A stretch of DNA of 64,000 bases from Streptomyces sp. SPB162 (GTDB lineage: Bacteria > Actinomycetota > Actinomycetes > Streptomycetales > Streptomycetaceae), in assembly GCF_029504575.1 (NCBI RefSeq), contig NZ_JAQFII010000001.1, forward strand, positions 3,603,001 to 3,667,000. The letters are read 5' to 3'. The first letter of the stretch is position 1, and each line of letters starts with the position of its first letter. The notes under the pieces are model-generated. The model did no database searches. It worked only from the letters and a program-made list of their open reading frames with translations, and was not told where the DNA came from. Shown piece by piece: positions 1 to 8,132 of this stretch. The position numbers and the translations under genes were made by a program.

Positions 1-41
1 AAAGGAAAAAGCCCCAGGTCACGGCGAGTGAGTCCTGGGGC
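1..41 (-). terminator. Intrinsic terminator after tRNA-Thr
   Basis: An 8-bp GC stem (11-18 with 34-41) is followed on the minus strand by a T-rich tract (complement of 1-10). It lies directly downstream of the tRNA-Thr gene. Confidence 0.8.
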
Positions 42-49
42 TAATCCGA

Positions 50-122
50 GCCGCCTTCGGGATTCGAACCCGAGACCTACGCATTACGAGTGCGTTGCTC
101 TGGCCAACTGAGCTAAGGCGGC
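50..122 (-). tRNA. tRNA-Thr (anticodon CGU)
   Basis: A 73-nt cloverleaf on the minus strand. The 7-bp acceptor stem starts GCCGCCU, the D-arm and the T-arm with GGTTCGAATCC are present, and the anticodon loop reads CUCGUAA, giving CGU for the ACG codon. No CCA is encoded, as usual in actinobacteria. A terminator hairpin follows. Confidence 0.95.
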
Positions 123-235
123 ATGCTGCGCTCGGCCAGTGTGGCTTGAGCAGCGGCGCCAAGTCTACAGGGTTGTCGGGGGTGCTCCGTGCCGGGGTGG
201 AGCGGGCGGAAACGCAGGTCAGCGGGGCGGGTGGG

Positions 236-1831
236 TCAGTCGCATTTTTGGTTCTCCGGCGGGGTGGTGCCTTCCAGGAGGTAGAGGTTCACGGCGGTGT
301 CGACGCAGTCGGAACCGCGGCCGTAGGCGGTGTGGCCGTCGCCGTTGTAGGTGAGGAGGTGGCCGGAGGTGAGCTGGGACGCGAGGGACTGGGCCCAGGC
401 GTATGGGGTGGCCGGGTCGCGGATGGTGCCGACGACGAGGATCGGGGCCGCGCCCGCGGCTTCGATGCGCTGCGGCTTGCCGGTGGCCGGGACTGTCCAG
501 TAGCCGCAGATCAGGCTGGCCCAGGCCAGGCCCGTGCCGAAGTGCGGGGAGGTGGAGCGGAAAGACGGGAGGGCGCGCTCGACGTCTGCCGGGGAGGAGA
601 GCGCCGGGGGGAGGTCGAGGCAGTTGACGGCGGCGTTGGCGTACATGAGGTTCGAGTACCTGCCGTTGGCGTCCCGCTCGTAGTACTCGTCGGAGAGCTT
701 GAGGAGGCCGGCGCCGTCGCCCTGCCGGGCCTTGGTGAGGGCGGCGCGCAGCGTCGGCCACGAACCCTCGTCGTACAGGGCGGAGATCACGCCGGTGGTG
801 CCGAGCGCCTCGGTGAGGGTGCGGGCCTGGCCGGTGGGGAGGGGCTTGGCGTCGAGGGCGCGGAAGAAGTCGTCGAGGCGGCGGCCGGCGTCTTCGGCGC
901 TCGTGGTGCCCAGGGGGCAGTCGGTGTGCTGGACGCAGTCGCCGGCGAAGGCGGTGAAGGCCGTCTCGAAGCCGCCCGCCTGGGTGCGGCTGCTGTCGAG
1001 GGCGGAGACCGCGGGGTCCATCGCGCCGTCGAGGACCAGCCGGCCGACGCGCTGCGGGAAGAGCCCAGCGTACGTGGCGCCGAGGAAGGTGCCGTAGGAC
1101 TTGCCGACGTAGGAGAGCTTGTCGTCACCGAGCAGCGCTCGCAGGACGTCCATGTCACGGGCCGACTCGACCGTGGAGACGTGGGCCAGGAGCTTGGCCG
1201 AGCGCTTCGCGCAGCCGGCCGCGAAACCGGTGTCGGTGGCGACCAACTTGGCGGTCTCGGCGGCGTCGTCGGGGGTCGTGTCGACGGCGGTAAAGGCGTC
1301 CATCTGCGCGTCGGTGAGACACGCGACGGGCTCGCTGCGCGCGACGCCGCGCGGGTCGATGGCGGCCATGTCGTAGCGGGAGGTGACCGGCGCGGGGTAG
1401 CCGAGGGCCGCGTACTGCAGGTAGTCGATCGCCGAGCCGCCGGGACCGCCGGGGTTGACCAGGAGCGAGCCGAGCCGCGCGCCGGGGCCCGCGGCCTTCT
1501 TGCGGGCGACGGCCAGCTTGAGGTCGTCGGCCGCGACGGGGTGCGCGTAGTCCAGCGGCGCCTTCATCGTCGCGCATTCGAAGCCGGGGACGCCGCACGT
1601 GTGCCAGCTCAGCTTCTGTTGGTAGTACGGCGCCAGGTCGGCGGACAGGTCCGCCGGGAGCGGGCCGAGCGAGCGGGTGGCCGTGGTGGAGGCGGCCGCA
1701 CTGTGGCCCGGAGCCCCGCTGTCGCATCCGGAGAGGAGCAGGCCCGTCACGACCAGGGCGACGGCGGGGATGCGGAGCGGGCCTCGGAACAGGCTTCGGA
1801 GCGGGCTCAGGAGCGGGCTTTTGCGGTACAT
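236..1831 (-). CDS. Secreted lipoprotein alpha/beta-hydrolase, tripeptidyl-aminopeptidase (TAP) family
   Basis: A 531-residue protein predicted to be a membrane-anchored extracellular exopeptidase that removes tripeptides from peptide N-termini. The N-terminus is basic, then hydrophobic, and ends in a lipobox LLSGC with Cys near residue 36. An oxyanion-type motif NPGGPGGS (about 126-133) and the nucleophile elbow GKSYG (Ser near 245) are clear. The Asp and His of the triad fit TIRDPATP and GDGHTAYG near the C-terminus, inside the TAP-like C-terminal domain. The ATG at 1831 was chosen over the longer open frame because GGGGAGGA lies about 13 nt upstream and the signal sequence begins there. 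Catalytic class is confident; the exact substrate is inferred from the family. Confidence 0.88.
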   Translation of the reverse strand: MYRKSPLLSPLRSLFRGPLRIPAVALVVTGLLLSGCDSGAPGHSAAASTTATRSLGPLPADLSADLAPYYQQKLSWHTCGVPGFECATMKAPLDYAHPVAADDLKLAVARKKAAGPGARLGSLLVNPGGPGGSAIDYLQYAALGYPAPVTSRYDMAAIDPRGVARSEPVACLTDAQMDAFTAVDTTPDDAAETAKLVATDTGFAAGCAKRSAKLLAHVSTVESARDMDVLRALLGDDKLSYVGKSYGTFLGATYAGLFPQRVGRLVLDGAMDPAVSALDSSRTQAGGFETAFTAFAGDCVQHTDCPLGTTSAEDAGRRLDDFFRALDAKPLPTGQARTLTEALGTTGVISALYDEGSWPTLRAALTKARQGDGAGLLKLSDEYYERDANGRYSNLMYANAAVNCLDLPPALSSPADVERALPSFRSTSPHFGTGLAWASLICGYWTVPATGKPQRIEAAGAAPILVVGTIRDPATPYAWAQSLASQLTSGHLLTYNGDGHTAYGRGSDCVDTAVNLYLLEGTTPPENQKCD

Positions 1832-1991
1832 CGGCGGCTCGGGTCCTCCCCGTCGGGTGATCGGGAGCGTATCCGTCCCGGCGGGGTGGGGCTGGGTCGA
1901 GCCGGTCACTTATGGGCTATTCGTCTGATTTTTGTGCGCCGAACGAGTGGGAACGGGTGGAGCGCGCGACGCCCGCGTCCCGGGCGCCCGG

Positions 1992-2931
1992 CTACCGGCG
2001 CTCCGGCCCGTCGACCTTCTCCGTGAGGTAGCCGGCGATGCGCGCGTAGAGATCACGTCCGCCGCTCACGCCGCTGATGACGCGCACCTCGCCGGTCCGG
2101 GGCCGCAGCTCCGTACGGAACCTGCGGGCCGAGTCGCGGGCGGCGCTCTCGCCGGTGCCGTAGGCGAGGAGGAGCGCGAGCTGCCCGCGGCCCGTCGGGG
2201 ACGGGACGGCGACGTCCCCGTACGCGCCGGAGACTCCGGCGACCGCGCGGTAGCGGTCGGGGTGGGCGAACGCCTCGCGGACGGCACAGGCCGCCCGGTC
2301 GCCGACGCCCAGGATCGCGCGGCCCGAGCGGGACGTCAGGGTGCGGTAGTGGTGGGCGACGGTGTGGAGGTCGGGGCCCGCGGCGGCGCAGTCGCGCGGC
2401 AGTACGAGGAGGAACGGATCGGCCTGGCCGCGCCGGACCTGGGCGGCGAAGCCCGCGTAGATCCGCTGGTCACCGGCGTTCCCCTGGACGACCACCACGG
2501 GGAAGGAGACCTTCGCGGAGCGCGGGTAGGAGTACTGCGCCGGTGTCCAGACGCGCGTGCCGTCGGCGAGCTCCTGCAGGACGCCGCCCGACGGACGGGA
2601 GATCGTGCGGGGCGGCGCGGACCAGGACGCGGGCGGCGCGGGTGCCCGGGCGGGCGCCCGGCGAGGCGCGGGCGGCCGGACGTCCGCGGCGACGGGCGTC
2701 ACCGTGCCCCCGCCGCCGTCCTCCGACAGCAGCGGCACGCCGACGGCGACCGCCGCCAGGACGGCCGCACCCGCGGCCGCCGCGCGCAGCGTGGTACCGA
2801 GGCGGGTCCTGCGACAACTCGTAGACGCGGCCGCACCGCTCCGACCACCAGTGCCGCAGGGCGGAGCGCACGAGCACCAGGGCGGCGGCAGTGGTGAGGA
2901 AGAGGAGCGCGTACAGGACGGCATCAGCCAC
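1992..2931 (-). CDS. Membrane-anchored esterase-like protein, frame broken
   Basis: The N-terminal part, from GTG 2931 (AGGTGG about 7 nt upstream), reads in one frame: one transmembrane helix (VLYALLFLTTAAALVLVRS) and a basic segment. Coding character then passes to another frame near 2805-2820, so a single-base indel joins the two parts. A second hydrophobic segment (AAAAGAAVLAAVAVGVPLL) follows, then a Pro/Ala linker and a domain resembling the esterase D fold (VWTPAQYSYP..., then HPDRYRAVAGVSG). Where active relatives have a GxSxG nucleophile elbow this protein has GVGDRA, so it probably lacks the catalytic serine. No specific function can be assigned. Confidence 0.55.
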
Positions 2932-3292
2932 GGTAGGGACCACCTCGGGGACGACTGCGGCCCCCGGGTGGGCTCCGGCGGCACTGTCTGCAGCCTGCAA
3001 CGCGGCACGACGGGTGGGTGGGCGGCGTTACGGGTCCCGGTCGTCGATCACCCGAAGGCACCAAAGTATGAAACACACATTGGTCCGGACGGGGAGGTGG
3101 AGGGCCTGGCCGGACGGGGAGGTGAGGGCGGTTCGGACGGGGAGGTGGAGGGCCTGGCCGGACGGGGAGGTGAGGGCGGTTCGGACGGGGAGGTGGAGGC
3201 CGGTTCGGACGGGGAGGTGGGAGGCGCGGCCGGACGGGGAGGTGGAGGGCGTGGCCGGACGGGGAGGTGGGCGGAGCGCGCGGCCTCCCCCG
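2932..3292. other. Intergenic region, mostly repeats
   Basis: No gene is supported here. The right two thirds is the short tandem-repeat block described separately (3086-3275). The left third is the upstream region of the esterase-like gene and shows no clear promoter. Confidence 0.6.
3086..3275. repeat. Eight-copy short tandem repeat downstream of holB
   Basis: The 14-mer CGGACGGGGAGGTG starts at 3086, 3111, 3134, 3159, 3182, 3206, 3231 and 3256, so the period alternates between 23 and 25 bp with variable spacers. A 48-bp higher-order unit is visible in the left half. It begins about 20 bp after the holB stop codon. Confidence 0.9.
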
Positions 3293-4514
3293 TCAGCCCG
3301 CCCGCAGCGACAGCGTCATCGCCTCCACCGCCAGCAGCGGCGCCACGTTCCGCTCCAGTGCCTGCCTGCAGGCCAGGATCGACTCGATCCGGCGCAGCGA
3401 GTTCTCCGGGCGGGACGACGCCGCGATGCGCTCGATCGCGTCGCGCGCCTCGACGTTCGCGATGCCGACCTTCGAACCGACCTGCACCGCGAGCACGTCC
3501 CGGTAGAAGCCGGCCAGGTCGATGAGGGCCAGGTCGAGCGTGTCCCGCTGGGTACGGGTCGATCTGCGCTTCTGGCGGTCCGCCAGATCCTTCATGGCGC
3601 CCGCCGTGCCGCGCGGCATCCGGCTGCCGGCGCCCGCCGCCGCCCCGAGCGCGGCGCGCAGCTCCTCGGTCTCCTTGCCGTCCACGTCCACCGCGACCTG
3701 CTTGGCGTCGTCCGCCGCCGCATCCACCAGCTCCTGCGCGGCCTTCAGGCAGCCACCCACGTCGTCCACCCGCAGCGGCACCCGCAGCACGGTCGCCCGC
3801 CGCGCCCCGCGCCTGCTCGTCGGTGGCGAGCCGGCGGGCCCGGCCGATGTGGCCCTGGGTCGCCCTCGCGGCCGTCGCGGCCAGCTCGGGGTCGATCCCG
3901 TCCCGCCGCACCAGGACGTCGGCGACCGCCTCGACGGACGGGGTCCGCAGGCTCAGCAGCCGGCAGCGGGAGCGGATGGTCGGCAGCGCGTCCTCGACCG
4001 AGGGGGCGCACAGCAGCCAGACGGTGCGGGGCGCGGGCTCCTCGACCGCCTTCAGGAGCACGTTCCCCGCACCTTCGGTGAGGCGGTCCGCGTCCTCGAG
4101 GACGATCACCTGCCACCGGCCGGTCGCCGGCGACATGGCCGCCCGCCGCACCAGGTCACGGGTGTCCTTCACGCCGATCGACAGCTGATCCGTCGCCACG
4201 ATCTCGACGTCGGCGTGCGTCCCGATCAGCGTCGTGTGGCAGCCGTCGCAGAACCCGCAGCCCGGCACCCCGCCCAGCGCGCGGTCCGGGCTCGTGCACT
4301 GCAGCGCCGCCGCGAAGGCGCGGGCGGCGGTGGAACGGCCGGAGCCCGGCGGGCCGGTGAACAGCCAGGCGTGCGTCATCTTGGACGCGGCCGGCAGATC
4401 CGCGCCCTTCGCGCCCGCCGCATGAGCCGTCACCAGCGCGTCGGCGTCCCGCGCGGCCGCGGACAGCTGCGCCGTCACCGCGTCCTGGCCGACCAGGTCG
4501 TCCCACACCGCCAT
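3293..4514 (-). CDS. holB: DNA polymerase III delta' subunit (HolB), frame broken
   Basis: HolB is the delta' subunit of the clamp loader that places the beta clamp on DNA for the replicative polymerase. From ATG 4514 (AGAGGA upstream) the protein has a Walker A motif GPPGSGRST (about 54-62), a cysteine zinc module (CGFCDGC, about 86-92), the Walker B-like LEDAD (about 139-143) and the SRC motif (about 182-184). After DEQAR the frame is lost and resumes one base out at VLRVPLRVDDVGGCL, running to the stop at 3293. One extra C in the run at 3805-3808 explains it. Because delta' is essential, a sequencing indel is more likely than a true null. The usual upstream partner tmk is not adjacent; tandem repeats flank both ends. 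Confidence 0.85.
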
Positions 4515-4649
4515 TGCGAGTCCTCTGCGGTTGCCCTGCGTTCCTTGCCGTGGCCATCCGGTGATGACATCGGGTGATGCCATCGGCCCTGGGCACCATT
4601 GTCGGGCATCGCACTGACAACGGATCGCAGCCGACTCCGCCCGCGCCCG

Positions 4650-4837
4650 CACCCCTCGCGCAGTAAGGCCGCGAACCCCGCACCTCTCGCGCAGTGAGGC
4701 GGCGAACCCCGCACCCCACACATAGCGAGGCGACGAACCCCGCACCCCACACGTAGCGAGGCGACGAACCCCGCACCCCACACGTAGCGAGGCGACGCAC
4801 CCCGCACCCCTCACATAGTGAGGCGACGCACCCCGCC
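4650..4837. repeat. Six tandem copies of a 31-bp repeat upstream of holB
   Basis: The GG of each unit falls at 4667, 4698, 4729, 4760, 4791 and 4822, an exact 31-bp period over six copies. The core is TAGCGAGGCGACGAACCCCGC with flanking CACCCCAC. The rightmost copy encodes the end of the asparagine-synthase-like protein (GGVRRLTM, then stop). Thirty-one bp is close to three helical turns. The array fills most of the holB upstream region and could hold its promoter. Confidence 0.92.
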
Positions 4838-7150
4838 CGCCACAGCGCGCTGCTCCGGAGCGTCCGCCCCCGTCCAGCACGATCCGCGGCGGGCCAGCAA
4901 CCGGCGGAGCCAGACCTCCGTCGCGACCAGCTCTCCGAGACCGTCCAGCGGGAGCGCCTCCCCGTCGGCGGCGGCCCGCAGGGCCTGGCGGACGACGCGG
5001 GGCCCTCCACGAGACCCGCGTCGGCGAGCAGCGGTGTGTCGAACAGTTCTATGAGCTCGTCGACGGAGGACCGCAGCCCGATGCGGAACGCGGCGGCGGT
5101 CGAGACGTGGGAGTTGGCGCCCCAGCCCGGCGGCAGCTCCCGGATCCCTGAACCGTCCAGGACCGCCCGCAACACCGAGACCCGCGCCCCGGGCTGGACG
5201 CGCAGCGCCTCGGGCAGCGCCCGGCAGGCGCGGACGACCTGGTTGTCGAGGAAGGGGGCGTGCAGCCGCTGGCTGCGGACCTCGACGGCCTGCTCGAAGA
5301 CCCGGTTGGTCGGCGGCGTGCCGGGCCAGCGCGGCTCGTGCGCGCAGGTCGCCCGGCCGCTCCGTCGGCGCCGGCCGGGCCGCCGCCTCCTGGAGGCGAA
5401 CCGATACTTCGGCGAGGGCCTCGCCGGTGAGCCAGCGGGCGGCCGGGCCCGGCCGCACCCAGGCCAGCGCGGCGAGGGAGGCGTTGAGCGCGGCGCCGGA
5501 ACCCGCGTCGGATCCCGGGCCCGAGCCGGGACCGGGGCCGTTGCCCGACGACCCCGCGGAGGATCCGTAGCCGTAGCCGTACCCGAAGTCCCGCCGCAGC
5601 AGCCGGGCCGCGGCGTCCTGCACGCCCTGCTGGTAGGGCGTACGGGCCAGCCGCCGCGCCGCCCGGTAGACGGTGAAGGGGACGAGGACGGAGCGGCCGG
5701 TCGGGCCGTCCGCCGTGGCGAGCGCGGCCACCGGGCGCAGCATGTGCCGGCGGTGCCGGTCCAGGAGCAGGTCGGCGAGGCGCGCCGGGTGCGCGTCGAG
5801 CACCTGGCGGGCGCCGTGCCCCACGAGGTGGTCGGCGCCGCCCGCGGCGAGCCGGCGGCGGTGGCGTTCGGCGGTGATGAGGGACGGTCCCGGCTCGTCG
5901 GTGAGCGGGCCCGAGCCGAGCTCGGCGTACGGGAGCGCCTCGGCGCCGCCGGGCACCACCACATGGTGCAGCCGTGGGTCGGCGGCCATGGCCCTGGCCC
6001 GTTCGAGTTCGGCGTCGCGGGACTGCACTCCGCCGCCCGCCAGGTCGTTGAAGGTGACGGCCAGCAGCCGCTGACCGGCCGAGGAACCGTGCCCGAGCGG
6101 CGTGCCGGGCATGCCCGGCAGTCCGGCGGCGAGCAGCGCGAGGGTGGCGGAGGCGCTGCCTCCCGACAGGTCCGCGCCGATGCCGGGGGACGGCGCCTCT
6201 CCTGCGTCGGGGATGAAGCGCGGCTGCGCGAGCCGGGCCCGCACGGCGTCGACGAGGGCGTCACGGACCCCGGTGATCGCCGCCTCGGTGTCGGAGGCGG
6301 ACGTCTGGTTGCCGACGGCGAGCGACGCGGTCGCCTCGTAACCGCTGATCTCGGGGACGCCGTCGCGCAGGATCAGGGCGTGGCCCGGCGGCACCCGCCG
6401 GACGCCGAGGTACGGGGTCCCGTCGCCGAGCGCCTCGGGCGAGTCCGGGCAGGCGAGGGTGGCGGCGAGGTGGGTGACGTCGAGTCCCGCCTCGGTGAGG
6501 TCCGCGAGCGGGAGCGCGGCCGTCGCGAAGGCCGTGCCGCCCGCCCAGCGGGTGTGGAAGACGGGCCGGGCACCGGCGAGGTCGCCCAGGATCGTGATGC
6601 GGCGGCCGAGTTGGAGGACGGCGGTGTAGCTGCCGGGCCACGCGGTGAGGTGGCGCAGGGCGCCGCCGCGGGCGGCGAAGAGCCCGACGCGCAGTTGGGC
6701 GTCGCTCGCGTGGCAGCGGCCGAGGATGGCGATACGGGCGATGGCGGGGTGGCTGCTGCCGTAGCCGCTGCCGTGACCGCCGCCGTAGGTACTGCGGTTG
6801 CTGTCCCCGTAGCCGTTGGCGCCCCGGTAGCCGTTACCGGTGCCACGGCCGCTGCCGTTGTAGTCGTTGCTGCCGCTTCCGTAGCCGTTGCCTCCGTAGG
6901 CCGCACCGGATCCCGAACGCGGACCCGAGCCGGATCCCGAACCGGAGTAGGTGCCCGCGCCGCCCGGGAACGTGGCGCCGGCCGGGTCCGCGTCGATCAC
7001 CCGGACCTCGTCGGGACGCCAGTCGCCGACCGCCCAGAGCGGATCCGGGTCGCCCCACAGGAGTTGCGCGCCAACCGGGAGGACCGTACGGGCCGTCGTG
7101 CCCGGAAGTGATCCCGCCGCGGCACTGCTCCACCCCACCAACCACCGCAT
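4811..7150 (-). CDS. Asparagine synthase-like / lasso-peptide macrolactam cyclase-like protein, two frame breaks
   Basis: About 780 residues from ATG 7150 (GGAGG just upstream). The family activates a carboxylate with ATP to form an amide; lasso-peptide cyclases are the relatives that start MRWLVGW-like and lack the N-terminal Cys of glutaminases, as here. The PP-loop reads DLSGGSASA (about 327-335). Two Gly/Ser/Tyr-rich insertions (about 63-133 and 522-552) interrupt conserved domains. Frame breaks lie near 5335-5348 and in the G run 4999-5002; the corrected C-terminal part contains FEQAVEVRSQRLHAPFLDNQ. I found no lasso precursor, RRE or B-protease gene nearby, so it may be an orphan cyclase or have another amide-forming role. 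Confidence 0.65.
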   Translation of the reverse strand: MRWLVGWSSAAAGSLPGTTARTVLPVGAQLLWGDPDPLWAVGDWRPDEVRVIDADPAGATFPGGAGTYSGSGSGSGPRSGSGAAYGGNGYGSGSNDYNGSGRGTGNGYRGANGYGDSNRSTYGGGHGSGYGSSHPAIARIAILGRCHASDAQLRVGLFAARGGALRHLTAWPGSYTAVLQLGRRITILGDLAGARPVFHTRWAGGTAFATAALPLADLTEAGLDVTHLAATLACPDSPEALGDGTPYLGVRRVPPGHALILRDGVPEISGYEATASLAVGNQTSASDTEAAITGVRDALVDAVRARLAQPRFIPDAGEAPSPGIGADLSGGSASATLALLAAGLPGMPGTPLGHGSSAGQRLLAVTFNDLAGGGVQSRDAELERARAMAADPRLHHVVVPGGAEALPYAELGSGPLTDEPGPSLITAERHRRRLAAGGADHLVGHGARQVLDAHPARLADLLLDRHRRHMLRPVAALATADGPTGRSVLVPFTVYRAARRLARTPYQQGVQDAAARLLRRDFGYGYGYGSSAGSSGNGPGPGSGPGSDAGSGAALNASLAALAWVRPGPAARWLTGEALAEVSVRLQEAAARPAPTERPGDLRARAALARHAADQPGLRAGRRGPQPAAARPLPRQPGRPRLPGAARGAARPARGAGLGVAGGPGRFRDPGAAAGLGRQLPRLDRRRVPHRAAVLRRRAHRTVRHTAARRRGSRGGPRVVRQALRAAADGEALPLDGLGELVATEVWLRRLLARRGSCWTGADAPEQRAVAGGVRRLTM

Positions 7151-7991
7151 CGCCGCCTCCACAGGCCGTGGACCACTGGCCGCGCGGCATGCGAACTGCC
7201 GCTCCGCCTGAGGAACATGCTGCCATGGCACGGCGCACAAGGAGGCGCATGGGCGCAGGGAGGAGCGCCGGGTCGTCCGCGCGAAGCCAAACGTCGGTTT
7301 CACGCCAAAGTGGCTGGCACATGCCGGAGTTGATATGCCGTTCGCCGGATGCGCGTTCGATGCGGTGCATATACGCGACATAAGCCGCGTAGAAGTAACA
7401 GTCCGGGAGGCGTCCGCACGCCTCCCGGACCGGTCCGCCGCCCGCGGGGATTGTGGCGGCGGAGCCCCCTGGCCCGCCGTCTCTTGCCATTGCCGCTTGT
7501 CGAGGCCACGGGCCGACCCACCCGTCCATGGAAGCGCCCCCGCTCAGGGCCGCACAGAGCGCACGGGCAGGCGCACAGCCACATATACCGGGAGCACGGG
7601 CACTTTTTGGGGGCCGCAATCCCGCCATCCGGGACAGGCCCCTTAACGGTCGGGATGCGGCGAACTACGCTGGGTGTACCCGAGTAGCGAGCGTCCTGGC
7701 ATCTCGGGGCCCGATTTGTCCGCGACATTGGCCGAATCGGGCTCCACAGACATCGCAGCCTCCACAAGAGGGGCTGGGACGGCCGTTCTTTGTGTCGAGG
7801 GGGTGGCAAAAGGGCGTGGTCCACGTGCGCGGCCCTCGCGTGTCCGGACGGCCCGGCTCGTCCAGCCCTCCCGGCACCTCCCGGGTTCCCGGCGGGTCCT
7901 CCGTTCCCGGCGCCTCCGACGCCGGCGGTCCGGTCCGCCCCGCCGTACGACGCCCCCCGGCCGACGTTCCCGGCTCAGACGAGGAGTGGCC
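7151..7991. other. Long intergenic region between divergent genes
   Basis: About 840 bases lie between the divergently transcribed cyclase-like gene and the small leader ORF. Open frames here have neither convincing codon bias nor a ribosome binding site. The clearest structure is a perfect hairpin at 7401-7430. Promoters for both flanking genes should lie here but none could be fixed. Confidence 0.5.
7401..7430. other. Perfect 13-bp inverted repeat (hairpin)
   Basis: GTCCGGGAGGCGT (7401-7413) and its exact reverse complement (7418-7430) are separated by 4 nt. Neither side has a U-tract, so it is a terminator-like or operator-like element rather than a canonical terminator. Confidence 0.7.
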
Positions 7992-8126
7992 ATGCTGTGC
8001 TCTCCCGGGAGGCAGCCACCGCCGCCCCCCGCTCCCACACCGGTTCCCGCCCAGGACTCCGTTACCACCGACCCCCCGAGATCCGACCGGGCCGTCCGGC
8101 CTGCCCCCAGCGGCATCGCGAGGTGA
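7992..8126 (+). CDS. Poly-proline leader ORF upstream of the NsdA-like gene
   Basis: A 44-codon frame starting at ATG 7992 just after GAGGAG (spacing 5-6 nt) and ending six bases before the next gene's GTG. The peptide is Pro-rich, with five consecutive prolines near residues 9-13 (QPPPPPAPTPVP). Third positions are mostly G or C, as in real genes here. Consecutive prolines stall ribosomes and need EF-P, so a translational leader coupled to the downstream regulator is a reasonable inference. It could also be a small structural protein. I do not recognise a family. Confidence 0.4.
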   Translation: MLCSPGRQPPPPPAPTPVPAQDSVTTDPPRSDRAVRPAPSGIAR

Positions 8127-8132
8127 ACCGCA

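Noticed and set aside
95..2026. Long plus-strand frame (about 640 codons) opposite the peptidase
   Set aside because: It is an antisense shadow of the minus-strand peptidase; composition is Gly/Arg/Val-rich, with no ribosome binding site and no recognisable domain.
3086..3275. CRISPR-like or iteron origin
   Set aside because: Short, irregular spacing and no replication gene nearby; it is a simple tandem repeat.
4650..4837. CRISPR array
   Set aside because: The 31-bp units are contiguous with no unique spacers, and no cas genes occur.
7300..7824. A lasso-peptide precursor for the cyclase-like gene
   Set aside because: I read both strands of the 7.1-8.1 kb spacer. No small ORF has a leader/core pattern with Thr at -2 and an acidic ring residue at position 7-9.
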